A stretch of 31,945 nucleotides of DNA from Ichthyophonus hoferi (lineage: Eukaryota; Opisthokonta; Ichthyosporea; Ichthyophonida; Ichthyophonidae): assembly GCA_002751075.1 (NCBI GenBank), contig NAOQ01000029.1:255107-287051 (forward strand). Reading direction: 5' to 3'. The position numbers and the translations under genes are program-made. How positions within the stretch are numbered: the first letter of the stretch is position 1; the number at the start of each line of letters is the position of its first letter. Positions 1-12,783 of the stretch are shown here, piece by piece. Below the pieces are notes generated by a model. The model saw only the letters and a program-made list of their open reading frames with translations, was not told the DNA's origin and did not search any database.

Positions 1-873
1 CAAAATGTTTTCTTGACAATTGACAACATACCCAACCCACCTATATAGTCCTAACTTAGTTTGTCTATCGGTATTTGGTTTTTGCATAGACATTACCATT
101 ACTGTGGCCTTTCCACCTATTTATTGTTTCGGACATACTAAAGTTGTGTATATTTGTTTTGTTTTAGTCTAGACCTACAAGGTATGTTTTTCTTAGCAGA
201 CCAACTTGCCTATCATAGTCATATTTGTGTTTTCCTGGGTGATGGTACTTATTATACATTTATTAATAATAATAAATCTATCTTACTACCTATCTATGCT
301 ATCTCACGGCATAACCTGTGTATGTTCTTCCTTTATGAATTGACTCTCTTCCCGCAACTTTAGTATATAGCACCATATCTATGTATATATACATGTATCC
401 AATTATCTGTATCATTAATTGTCTGTGTGTGCACTCTAAAACAACTTCCTACACTACAGCCATTGACACTACTAGCCACCATCAAAATACATTGGCAATA
501 CCTCCGCCCCAGTTAATGCTCCGTATCAATACGCCAAGAAAACATCCAGCATATCATACATGATTGGCATATGTGTATGTATGTATGTATGTATCTATCT
601 ATCTATCTATGTAGTCTGGTCTGTATTGTATTAGAATGAACCAAGCTGTATATGTAAATTATATAATTTTATACTGTGCTGCCATATTATATTGTTATCA
701 TATATGATTATATATTATGCTATACCATAATATACTATCCTGTATTATCCTATAATATATAGACAGTGATAAAGAACCAACAAAAAAGTAAAAATTTAAA
801 GACTCTATACCATTGACTATCAGCATACATATATCCAGCTGATTCAATTAGAAGGCAAACTAACAGCACCTAC
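1..873. other. Intron or downstream DNA after the last visible ARG5,6-type exon; no exon seen
   Basis: The exon at 874-1006 ends in a GTAGGT donor in phase 1, so the reductase continues to the left. I looked on the minus strand for the next conserved reductase block (a His-Pro then a Val-Ser-Ser-Arg type motif) and did not find it. The stretch is AT-rich with one compound microsatellite. Confidence 0.5.
574..612. repeat. (GTAT)n(CTAT)n microsatellite
   Basis: A compound tetramer run near the left edge. It lies downstream of the last visible ARG5,6-type exon, in what should be the next intron. Confidence 0.8.
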
Positions 874-3800
874 CAATCAGCTTTATAAGTTCGCGACCGA
901 CATAACCACGAGCACCAATGATGGCAATCTGTTTAGTCGTAATACCTAGGCGTACTGTAGTACCATAACCACCCTGCATACTATTGAACATTACACGAGG
1001 GAGATGCTGGAGGGGGGTAAAGACGATTGTTATTGTTAGAATATTAGTGTTTTGCCATATGATGATCTAGAAATATACATGTATTGACGTAAAAATCTTA
1101 AGAACATCGTTTATTTAGAGTAAAAATACACCAGTATTTGCATAATAATATGTGCTATGGGGAACAAAGTCGAATTGTTGTTGGAGGGGTAGTGAGGGGT
1201 TAATTAGGTTAATTAGGTTAATTAGGTTAATTAGAATAAATTAAAAAGTAGGAATGGATGGATGGGTCTGCATTTAAATTTCATGTGGAGCATATTGTAT
1301 TATGCTGTGATGCTATTGCACAATTCCACTATTACATTATTATACTATTACACCAATATACTATTATACTATTATACTATTATACTATTATACTATTACA
1401 CAATTATACTAATCTACTATTATGCTCTACTATTATGCTCTACTATTATGCTATTACACTATTATACTATCACACTTTTATACGATTATACGATTACACT
1501 ATTATACTATTATACCATTACATTATTATACTACCACAATTTTATATGATTACATTATTACACTATTGAACTATCATGACTTTTACCTTGTTAAATTTTA
1601 AGTATAATAATGTACGTAAATGGGGCAAAAAGAAAAAAGAAATAATGATTATTATTGACATCCGGAAGAAATAAACAAATGTATGTAAGAGTATGTCTAG
1701 ACGTGGCCCATATAATTCTTTAAGACAGGCATAATAAATATATTAATATAGGGAAATGCTTTTGTAAATGTTTTTCTGGCATAGTAAACAAATAATAAAA
1801 ATAAACTTGATAAAAAATATGGTAAAAGACAAATATCTATCGAGTAGAACTAGAAAGAAAGATTGAAGAAAGAAAGACAGCAAGGGAAACCGCTAAAAAC
1901 AAAGAAAACAAGAGAAAAAGAAAAAACAATAAAACGAAAATAAATTTAAAGATGATAAAGTGAGAGGGAAAATAAGAAACATAATAATGATAAAAACATA
2001 AAAATAAAAACAAAAAGAGAGAAATAATTAAAAGAAGAAAGAAAAAATATTATTCTATGATAAATAAATAATACATATTCAAATATACGTAGACTTTGGG
2101 CGGGATATGACATGCAAGAAGAACGATTAATAATACCTATATCTCCATATATACATATATATATATATATATATAATAGTATAGTAGTATAATAAATATA
2201 GTAGGTATAGTAGGTATAGTAGGTATAATAGTATAATAAATATAGTAGGTTTAGTCAGTATAGTAGGTATAGTAGTATAATAAATATAGTAAGTTTAGTA
2301 GGTATAGTAGGTATAGTAGGTATAGTAGTATAATAAATATAGTAAGTTTAGTAAGTTTAGTAGGTATAGTAGGTATAGTATATAAATATGTACCTCTGGT
2401 GACGTGAGATCAACAGTTGAGGTGGTGGGAAGATTATTGAGAATATCCTTTACCTCTTGTAACTTTAGGCGTGTACCGTACTTGACCCATGGTTGCTAGG
2501 TAACATATACATATAAGTAACTACAGCATCCTAATTAGTACACTTATGAAGCTCACAAACCGTGCATTATGATAGAAAGATTACGTTACAATAAGTATTG
2601 TAAAATTTTATGTTATATGTTATACAAATAGTCAATATACGGGTTTGTTTACTTTATAAAATTTACTTTACCTATTACATTCTAACACTGCATTATATCG
2701 TCATTTAATTAGTTAATTAATTAATTCCGTATTACTGAAATGTGCTCACTATCCCAATTCACACGTTACTGTAATAATTCTATTACCCGTATAAAACTGT
2801 ATCTCTTATAAAAACATAAACATTGTAGTTTCGAAACTGCCATGTCAATCAATGATTCAATTGTTCCACTACAACATAAGAAAGCATAAAGACCACATAT
2901 ACTGTTATAGTATAGTATAGAATTATCTAGTATAATATAATTACAATCTTAACATAGAATAGTATAGTATAGAATAGTCTAGTATATTATAGTTAAAATT
3001 TTAACATAAAATAGTATAGTATATTATAGTTACAATTTTAACATAAAGTAGTTTAGTATAGAATAGTTTAGTATATTATAGTTACAATTTTAACATAAAG
3101 TAGTATAGTATAAAATAGTTTAGTATATTATAGTTACAATTTTAACATAAAGTAGTATAGTATAAAATAGTTTAGTATATTATAGTTACAATTTTAACAT
3201 AAAATAGTATAGTATAGAATAGTCTAGTATATTATAGTTAAAATTTTAACATAAAATAGTCTAGTATATTATAGTTACAATTTTAACATAAAATGGTATA
3301 GTATAGAATAGTCTAGTATATTATAGTTACAATTTTAACATAAAATGGTATAGTATAGAATAGTTTAGTATATTATAGTTACAATTTTAACATAAAATAG
3401 TATAGTATAGAATAGTCTAGTATATTATAGTTGAAATTTTAACATAGTATAGTATAGTATAGAATAATATAGCATAGAATACTACTCGATTATTGCATAC
3501 AGTCATTAAGTACCTAGCATGAAATAAACGTAAAGGTGCATGTAATCATACCGCACACCCTTACCCATCTTAACACTATGTGCCATTTCAATGCAACAGA
3601 TTGTAATGTAACTGCCATGTTAATTATTCCGGTACAGAATCATTCTTTCAAAACATTTAGTTAATCAAGTTTATTTATGACGCTTCTGCATAGCTTTTAT
3701 TGGTTTCCATCCCTGATAAAATCTTGGGTATTTATCTATCACGCACATTCCGTTTTCCAAACACTAACCTATCTACTTGCTTTCATATATATACTTAGTC

Positions 3801-4617
3801 TCCATACAGGCACTTTTATCTATCTGTTTTATTGTTTCAGCCAATACCTTTCAGGATTTCTTTATACATCTCACCGCATAAACCTTACACACAGTATTAA
3901 CACACATCTCTCTTTACCTTCATCAGTTCATCGTAGTCTCTTTTAATGTTGATTTCCGCTAGCTTCTTTCCCTCATCATCAAACATACCACCATTAACTG
4001 TTTAGAACAAGGACTATTTAGGCTGGCCTGTGTACATATATATTTCTAGACTATTATACCACAGTTATTTGTTCTTTTCACATTATCTATATTTTTTCAG
4101 ATATTATTACTAAGCTAAACATCTCAACTGAATCTTTTCTTATCATGTACAATCTTTCTTTCTTATTCAGGTATAATTTTATTTAGAGAAAGAGAAAGAG
4201 AGAAAGATAGAAAGAGAGAAAGAGAGAGAAAGAAAGAAAGAGAAACGAGAAACATAGAGAACCACTCCTCTTACCCTTCACATCCTTTTATATATATGTG
4301 TGTGTTTACATTACAAGCTTCCTTACTGTTCAGGTAGACAGTCTTGAGAGGCTTCAGAATCTTAGCTAGCATAGCGGCTACCACATCAGCATTTATGTTT
4401 AACAGGTTCTCATCTTGACTCTGTAAAACTTCCTCTTTTTACTGAAGTGTAAACCCCGATGGTCTTTACAGCAAGCATGTTATGTGATACATATATACAT
4501 ACATACATACATACATGCATACATACACATACATACATATATACACATACATACATACATACATACATCCATACATACATACATGCATACATACATACAC
4601 ATATATACATACATACA

Positions 4618-4651
<34 letters not shown>

Positions 4652-7600
4652 CATACATACATATAGAAATGACTATTGTAAGGGTGGCAGGTGGTTGAAA
4701 CGATAAAGGAAAATATAAATGCTAATAATTATGAATCGTTCCTTGATAATAAAGATAAAAGATAACAATTTTACGTCAATTATTTTTGATAAAATGTATA
4801 ACTACGTGTTATAACCCTGTGCGTACAATAATGGAAATGTAATATAACAGTATTATAGTAAAATAATATAATGGTAAGGTAGTATGTATAATAATACAAT
4901 TGTATAAGAGTATAGGTATAGGAGTATAATGGTTTGTATGATAGCATTATATTGTATATGATAATATACTAGTATAATACATAATATAACCATAAATATT
5001 AGCTATATTAGTATATTTAGTATATTAGTATATTAGTATATTAGTTGGGAACAAGAGAAAAAAGAAAAAAAACAATAATGGCTATACAAAATTATTAGGA
5101 TAAGAAAGAGATTGACAATAAAGCTCCCATAAAACGTGAAGCAAGTAATAGAACGTACTACAGCTAGACTGGCAATAACTGGCACAGTACGGCTTTCCAA
5201 GCAATCATTGATATATCCCTACCGTAGTGTATTAGTGTAGGTATATCATGGCAAAATAAAGCTATATGTGAGTTTGCATATATATATATATTTACACTTT
5301 GTATGTGCATATATGTATGCATTTCTACACACCTACGTGTAACGTGTATATTAGCATATGTAATTGCCAACGTAAACAAGAGTATGCGGTACATATATAG
5401 ATAGATGGCGTGTGTGCAAGTAAATAAATATGTATTTATCTGTTTATGTATTATGTGAATATAGGCAGGTTGGTAACATAAAACGAATATAGCAAAGCTG
5501 GAAAATGAAACTTGGATAACCGTAAAAGTATAAATAGATGATAATATATGGTATATGTAGGAGAGAAGATAAGAGACAAGACAACTGTAATAAAAGTATA
5601 AGAGTCAAGAAGTGAAAGAGGAGAGAGGGAGAAGCGATAATAATCATATTATTACTACTAATTAGTACTATACTACATAATAATTTTATGATACTATTAC
5701 CATATAAAAGGATGTAAATCACTACTGATAATACTGATCCAATCATGTATCTCCCTTGCATTTTTGAGATAAAAGCAGCCAATGCCTGGCCAGAGATAAA
5801 ACGAAAAAGAAAACAACAAACAATAATAATAATGCAGATAGACTAACATTATTTGGCCCAAAAAGGCAAGCTAAATATACATGGTACAATACTAACCATG
5901 CGAATATTGGTGATCTTGCCAACATATTGCCAGCGCTTAAAATCTAGATACTGCCCTTCCAGTAATGGACTGCCAACAAATGAAGTAGCTTTGACGCCGG
6001 CTGCTTGAAAGGCCTGTATGTGCATATGCATATATTTGTTGTATATGTTTGAATATGTGAGAAAATATAAATGCGTATCTGTATGTATATATGTATGTAT
6101 GCATATATGTATTTAGACATATATCTGTATCATTAATTGTATGTGTAGCCATATGTAAGTATATATAGTCACGTATGCATATACAGAAATAGGTACGTAG
6201 ATATGTGCCTACATTTACACTCAGGTATGCAATACTATAGATTGACACACAATAAGTATATCAGAAAAATTGAAAAGACATAAAGATATACATACCTTTA
6301 CCAGTTTCAAGTTTTCTTCCTTAAATGTTTTAGTGGCAATCTCTAGTGTTCTATTGTCCGTAACCCGCATGCCCTGTTTATCCCCCGTTACTATCAACTC
6401 ATGGTATCTACCCAACTAAATATTTCACTATCGCACTCAATTTTATTCCTCTTGTACTTTTTATATATATATCTGCCAGTGCTTTTGATTTTATTGAAGT
6501 CGTCTCAACAACAATTTATTAGAATACCGCTTATTGAGGTGATACTGTTTTTGTTTATGCTATATGCGATATTGTTTTTAGTAGCCTATTTATAAATATA
6601 TGTTTTCTTTGTTATTCTTTTCCACTATTGCTAGCTTCTGCATTTGATTGCCCTCAACAACTATAGCTTCCTATTGGGGCTCCCGGGCCAGTACCCACCA
6701 CTTTGAAATTGAGTTTAACTGCTACCCTTATACTTTATATACTAGCTACTAATAACATTTAGGGACTGAAAAAAAGTATAATTGGAAAAACGATGTGTTT
6801 TAGCGAGGTATAGTTGCAGTGGTGTTTTAACTTGTGTGTTCTTAATGTTTAAAACAAAATCATAAAATAGTCTTTTTCATAATTGAATTATATTCTGCAA
6901 TGAATTCATAGGGGATATTAGTGTAAAATTATACATAATCTAAATAAACCATGGGTATGTCATAATTGGCTGATTAATAATAAAACAATACTATATTCAT
7001 GTATGTACTTGTGCTCATATTTAAAGGCACACATAACTTGTTACTCTAATATTGTCCTAATATTTAATAAAAGTAAGATGAAGATGGTAAACCATACAAA
7101 CACTACAGTCAAATAATAAAAGGAGGCGATAGTATACCGTCCTAACCAGTAGCTTGAAGTCAATAAATACCCAATTCTTTATTTATAGTTGCAACATAAT
7201 AAAATCATAATAAGCGCAAGCCCCTACAATACCAAATATATTTTTTTATGTATGTGTTTGATAATCTGTATGAATATTTATTCCAACCATATTCATGACT
7301 CAAATAGGTATTGCACTAGTTTATTTTTAACGTACAAATATTTACTAAGATCAATGTACGTATCGTTAGCTTCTCTATGTAACATCGGTTATGTTATCCT
7401 AATAATAACTAGCTATATATTACAATAAACATATACCTCTCACCTCCTCATAGATGGCTTTGATGTTTAGTTCTTTCAGTCGAACGTTCAACTGTTAGAA
7501 ATACATGTATTGGTAAACTTCCAACATATATATATATATATATATATAATATGTTAAGTTTCAAAAAGAGCACTAAATGAGTTGTAGTGAAATCATATAA

Positions 7601-10147
7601 ACATGGTAAATTAAACAATGTTTGGATACGTAGGTACATACGGGTGATTAATATATATAAAAATACTATTGCATATCGGGGGTGGTGTGGAGAAATATAA
7701 AATTTGAATGTCGCAGGAAAACAAAAATGGTCATGTGCACTAGTGTAGAGATACTGCTTCCTGAGGCCAACCAAAAAAGAGCACCATTGATAGCATGCCA
7801 ACACAAACATTTAAATAGGTATAGCAGATCATCAATCCTAATATATATAAAGAAAGTTATTAGCATTTTATACAAAAATGATTAGTACACATAGATTATA
7901 CGTAGTAACCTGCATGGGTGGATTACGGATTAAAACTCTATGAAAGACAGCATGTTAAGCAGCCTAAGAGCAGGCAGTGGAAAAATACTAAATTACACAC
8001 ACCTGTGGACCACCGCCATGAACAATAATAGGGAACAAGCCTGTCTTATAGAGGGTTGCGATACTAGCAGTCAGGGTAGGCAGATCCTCACTGATCACGG
8101 CTCCCCCAATTTTTATCACCGCCAAATTCCTCGGGGGCGCAGCTGAATCAGTAGTATATTTATGTTATTTTTCGTTATTCTTCCATATTGACTCAAAACC
8201 TGGGCCTTGCTTTTGGTATATAAACGCATTATATTTATTTTGTCTAACTCTTTCTCTCTCTTTCCTCCCTTTGCATTTTTATTTTGTTTCTGTTTGATTT
8301 TCCTTTTTTCCCTTTTCTTTTTGCCCGTAGTGTTCTATATGAGTTTGTATTTTTGTTTTAATCATTTTTGTTATATATAGATATATTACAGTTTCTCTCT
8401 TTTTGAATGGTTTGAATATGTCAAAGTTTGTTCTTCCTCATCATCCCTTTCTTCTTCTTCCAGTTTTCTCCAAATATTTCTAATTTTTTGTTTCATAAAC
8501 ATTCTATACTGGCATTTACTAGAGCTCTATGCATCTTCCTACTGATTTTAAAGACATTGGACTTAATTAACAGCGTTTGATAATATTTTTCTATTCTTTC
8601 CCACTCGTAGGTATTGAATTTCCCCTAGTTCATTTCTTTCACTAAATATATTCTAGTTTTTCTCTTCGCTATGCAAGCTTGATAATAAATTTTATTATAT
8701 ATATATATATATTTCATATAGTAACTATTCTTCTTCAGCATGTAGATAGACAACCTTATACATACACCAAATTTAATCCCAGTGTTTAATCCCAAATACA
8801 AGGAGCTTGCTTCAATGCACAACGTCATTGATAGACTATAAAAACCCTTCTATGATATAGCAATATATCCAGTAAACCTGGTAGTTCATGGTGGTAAAAC
8901 AGTTGTGCGTAATTATATTTCATTGTTATTAACTTTCTAGATAGCACTGATAGTCAAGGTCAGATTGTCATGTCAAAGCTACTCTCCATATACGCGCATG
9001 TGCATTCATGCAAGTGACCTACCCTGGTCAAGGCTATCAAAGTGTGTTTTGAAATGGGTTAGGCATTCATGAGATGGGTGTGGACTGAATGAATCAATCA
9101 ACTCCTTCTGATCCTATTAAAGCACCATGTGAGAATATGTGTGGGTGAGTGGTGCTTTAATGTATGAAGAAACATATAAGAAGAAGTGGCTATGCTGCTT
9201 ATTCATATCAACACAAACGCAAAGACAAAAGTATAGTTTATGTTGAAACCAATAGCTATAGGTATTTGAACATGTCAATGGCAAATATCTAGAGAGGGAT
9301 TTAAGCGTATAAGAACATCAGCCTGTTATTGAAGGGTATTAAAAATCGATTCAGTGGAATCACCCTTTACTAAGTGCAAAACAATAATATTTACAACATG
9401 GAAAGGTAGTACAAGAAAGAAAAAGCATAAAAATGGTTACGGATAAATAAATAAAATAGTATATCTGGAAAGCACAGGTCTGAGCGAGATTACAGGTATT
9501 GGTGTATTGAATATATATGCATATAAATAGTAATTTTAGCTGCTGAAATATTTTTTCCGCATTACATCGCAGGAGTATAAGCAAGGTCATATTTTTATTT
9601 TTATTATCTTACTAATTGTAATTGTTTATAAACGTATGCGTATGAATGGTGTTTTTTACTGTGAGCTATTTACTATCGAATTTTTTATTTTTTATTTGTC
9701 TAAGCTGGGGTTTTAACACCTATCTACAACCAAGTTATCTTTTACTCCACATCATGTTGTCTAATTTATTTGATATTTTTTCAAAAAAATGCGTGTTAAC
9801 TACATATACTACATTTTCAAGTGTACTGGTTACAAAGCGCACAAATGCGTGTTTTATCTATTGGCAAAGAATATCATAATGGCAAACCCATTATGTTGGT
9901 ATATGAAGAAAGAGAAAATGAAATGCAGATTTGATTAGTTTCAATACAATATTAAGTCAAGAGAAAGAAACAAATAAGGAAACACATAGGGGGAAAAAAC
10001 CTTGTTAAACTGGTGAGCAACGGGGGAGCCTGAGAAGTTGCGTAACACACTGAGGAACACAGGAATTGAAGATTTTGAAACGACGCCAGTCACGTGTCTT
10101 CCTAACGGCCGCATGTCCAGGCATGCATTTACAAGCACGCCAAGCAT
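874..10147 (-). CDS. ARG5,6: ARG5,6-type bifunctional acetylglutamate kinase / N-acetyl-gamma-glutamyl-phosphate reductase, 5' part (runs off left edge)
   Basis: This is a mitochondrial arginine-biosynthesis enzyme. The kinase module phosphorylates N-acetylglutamate and the reductase module reduces the acyl phosphate. Exons in transcript order, all minus strand: 10001-10147, 9023-9113, 8003-8142, 7444-7491, 6296-6373, 5897-6013, 5159-5218, 4327-4420, 3918-3997, 2394-2495, 874-1006. Every junction agrees in phase, and 1090 coding bases are present. Exon 1 (MLGVLVNACLDMRPLGRHV...) has one acidic residue and several Arg, as in a mitochondrial presequence. Exon 3 carries the kinase glycine motif VIKIGGAV and HGGGPQ. 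Later exons give GMRVTDNRTLE, VGKITNIRM, TVPVIASLA, LLNINADVVAAMLAK, NGGMFDDEGKKLAEIN and QPWVKYGTRLK, in the same order as yeast Arg5,6. The last exon ends in IAIIGARGYVGRELIKLI, the NAD(P)-binding start of the reductase. The catalytic part of the reductase is off the left edge. No acetyltransferase-like domain lies between the modules, unlike the fungal proteins. Introns are about 240 to 1390 bp with donors such as GTATGT, GTAGGT and GTACGT. The family call is firm; the short exons 2 and 7 are the least certain. Confidence 0.9.
1200..1565. repeat. Short tandem repeats: TTAATTAGG run, then ACTATTAT 8-mers
   Basis: Positions 1200-1234 hold four copies of a 10-base GTTAATTAG unit. From about 1325 to 1565 there is a degenerating run of the 8-base unit ACTATTAT. 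Because 8 is not a multiple of 3, the run gives long false frames rich in Tyr, Leu and Ile. It lies in the intron between the exons at 2394-2495 and 874-1006. Confidence 0.85.
2174..2390. repeat. Minisatellite with 10-bp unit TAGTAGGTAT and a longer composite period
   Basis: Runs of TAGTAGGTAT and TAGTAAGTTT alternate with AGTATAATAAATATAG spacers in a repeated order, giving a second, longer period. It is preceded by an (AT)n run. It ends immediately next to the donor of the exon at 2394-2495, so the intron begins almost inside the repeat. Confidence 0.85.
2908..3480. repeat. Minisatellite, about 52-bp unit, roughly 11 copies
   Basis: Tandem units each begin with a TAGTATAG-type run, pass through TAGTATATTATAGTTACAAT and end in TTTTAACATAAA. 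Two units are shortened by 16 to 18 bases inside the TAGTATAG part, and variants (TTACAA/TTAAAA, TAG/TGG, GAATAG/AAATAG) are shared between non-adjacent units. The array lies in the intron between the ARG5,6-type exons at 3918-3997 and 2394-2495. Confidence 0.9.
4185..4252. repeat. Purine (GA/GAAA) tract
   Basis: About 65 bases of almost pure A and G on the plus strand. It is a pyrimidine tract on the transcribed-gene strand, in the intron just upstream (in transcript order) of the exon at 3918-3997. Confidence 0.8.
4489..4664. repeat. (ATAC)n microsatellite
   Basis: About 175 bases of nearly pure ATAC/ACAT tetramers with a few interruptions lie in the intron between the exons at 5159-5218 and 4327-4420. 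They are open on both strands as Tyr-Ile-His-Thr or Met-Tyr-Val-Cys runs, which are not genes. Confidence 0.95.
7526..7549. repeat. (TA)n microsatellite
   Basis: A pure TA run in the intron before the 48-base exon at 7444-7491. Similar short TA runs occur near 2150, 8700, 17910, 19780, 20680, 24535 and 28240. Confidence 0.85.
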
Positions 10148-12783
10148 AGTATTTAAAATTTTGTTTATCTTTCCGTGGTGGCAACTGTATAAATGAAGAA
10201 GTTTATAAGTTGTCCCCAGCCTTTCCTTATGGAAGCAAACTGGTTTATTATGACTGTGAATGTTTTGATTCGGGAGAAAAGTAAAGGCTATTGCAATCTT
10301 TTGAAGTTAAAAAGAACAATACTTTATATTAAACATAACAAAAATTATAAAGAACACATAAATGTCTTTCCAATTATTTAATATATTCTTGGAACCTAAA
10401 ATAAAACAGGAATGATTTACATTGCCTATTAAACTGTATAAAACGTTTACATGTGGTGGAAAGTTTATATGCATAGTTGTGAGACTTTAGAGAGGTACAA
10501 ATGGCAAACAAGAATTCAGACTAATAAACCATAATGCTAACTAATACCTTCGTCAATGCCAAAACATAAAATGACTACTTTTTTCTTTGCCTTTTCTGCC
10601 TATGTACGTGGTTTTTTATACTCATTGGAGACTGAAGTTATATCTGATAAACTAGAAATGGCTGCCGTTCATATAATATATTTCAGTAAACAAACCGGTT
10701 AGTGCATGTTAGTATTCCGATTGGTCCGGTAGTGACTCGCCAAAGGCTTATTTATCTCAGGAATCTTTCGCTGGCCTTTAGTTTTATAATGGCCACTAAT
10801 TATTTTTAGCAAAATTGGTTAAATATTCTGGCCAATAATATTACATTTGTGAAAAGCGCAAATGATTTCATACGAATGAATGAAAATATTCAGTTGCGGG
10901 CACTTGGAGTATACAGGATCTGCCATGAATATCCATAAATGCGCATTATTCAAAAAACATTTAGCTCTAATACAAACTACAGTTAGCCGTTGGGGATGAA
11001 GTTAAAGTGCTGATGAAAGTTATAAAGAGGTAACTAATACTGCTTCTAGAGATTAATCTCTATCCATGATAATCACAAGATAAACGGATTTAGCGTTGCA
11101 CTTTGAAAGCGTATTTGAACATTTTGAATGTGGAAATCTTGTATTCTCGATGGCTTTGAGAGGGAAATAATGATTGGCAGGCAGTTTTCAGCACTTCCAG
11201 CGATGAATCTCAACAATCTGTGACTAGCTAACGAATAAATATTTAAAAAATAACAAATATTTAGTGTTTTAGAATCTATAAAAACGTAATGTATCAAATC
11301 AATAATTTAACATTTGAGGACATCAAATGTTGTATTCCAATTATATCCTCTTGGCGTGGGAAATTAACCGGAATTTTAAGGTATTACATTTAAAGCTAAA
11401 ACAATTTCATGTATTAGCTGAAGGAATGCTCAAGAAGTTTTCTTCCAATTCTATTAGTTAAAATCACCTCCACATAAGTGTATTCCTACATAATGCCTCA
11501 CTTATTTACAGAGCTGCATCCACAATGGATATAAGTCTAACATTATATTACGATATCCGATCGATAATTTGATCATGGAAAATGCCCAGGTAATAGGTTT
11601 AATTAATATCTTAACCAATAATCACAAATATATTGTGCACATACTTGACATATGGTCCTTAAATAAGATGATTAAAAATTAGGAGTACTTGCAGACAGCA
11701 AAAAAATAAGTCTTCGAAGTTGTGCTGCACATTTCAATAACTGCTATGGAATCATAAAAAATAAGTTAAATTTCTCCAAATGATAGCATTCTAACTCTCA
11801 AAGGTCCTAATATATATAATTTCGCTCAAAATTCCATGTACACTTAAAAAATTACAATTGGCAGCGTAAACCGCCGCCATGCTCTTTCTTATCTATTATA
11901 AACACACTGAACCCTGTTAAATAAATAAATATAATATATCTAATTTATTTATCTATTCAGACATTAGCTTGATACTAGGCCAGTTTATAATAGACCGTCC
12001 AATGGGAGTTACTTATTTTGGGTTGTATTAATTTGGTAATTATTTCCTATAGGTGCGCTGAAGTACAAATTGCATCTGTTTTTGCTTGAGTAAAAGCATT
12101 TCAATATTCCATCCACCCGACACCTCTCCTAAACAACCAAATGAACTCGGATCAAACTCAGATTTTCAAACAAACAATTTTACATTATTTTTTAGTTTCC
12201 AATTTTTGTATGGTATTACCACAACTCCGTATCAATTACATCTCAATCATCAATGTTTCTTGACTATTATAATTATAAAACATTAATCTTATTGACCCCG
12301 TTTAAAAATGCACTAAGCATAATACGAATGATGAACGTTGTTGTTCACTGTGGTAGTCCGGGAAACAAAATTATACAAGACTCCTGGCTAGGCATAAACC
12401 ATGGTGGTTTTTAGATATTAATTTATCTATGACAGATAAAAATGCCCCTGCAGGAGTAAGTGAGTAAGTAACTGTCCTATAATTTGCACCAAAACCAAAA
12501 GAGCGTAGGATTGTCATACAGTTTATCTTTATTTCTTTACTACTATCTATGAAATAATGAAGAAGATGGTTGGAATATATTAAGAGTATAGTGCGGTGCC
12601 ATGGTCTGTCTACAAAATATATATTTCCACAGAAAGAGATCATATCGTAAAGAAAAAGAAAAGATATGTAAAATAAAGGCAATTTCGGATTAGAAAAAGT
12701 CAACATATAATATCATATATTAGGGGTAGGGGTTAGTAAAAAAAAAAGAAAAAAAGAAACAAACTTACATTTTTAATATCCTC
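10148..12783. other. Intergenic DNA between ARG5,6-type gene and the small coiled-coil gene
   Basis: About 2.6 kb with no gene I can support. It must include the ARG5,6-type promoter next to 10148 and any 3' continuation of the small gene below 12784. Minus-strand frames of 74 codons (11073-11297) and 111 codons (12371-12706) show no recognisable motif. No tandem repeats stand out, unlike in the introns. Confidence 0.5.

Noticed and set aside
1258-1569. Open frames of 95-103 codons rich in Tyr, Leu and Ile
   Set aside because: They come from the ACTATTAT 8-mer repeat; both overlapping frames look alike, as expected of a repeat.
2908-3480. Regular array that could be taken for CRISPR
   Set aside because: Units are contiguous with no unique spacers, AT-rich and intronic in a eukaryotic gene; it is a minisatellite.
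4410-4706. Several overlapping open frames on both strands rich in Tyr-Ile-His or Met-Tyr-Val-Cys
   Set aside because: They are translations of the ATAC microsatellite, inside an ARG5,6-type intron.
12371-12706. Minus-strand frame of 111 codons below the small gene
   Set aside because: Hydrophobic AT-rich text without motif, no phase-compatible link to the small gene; probably chance.
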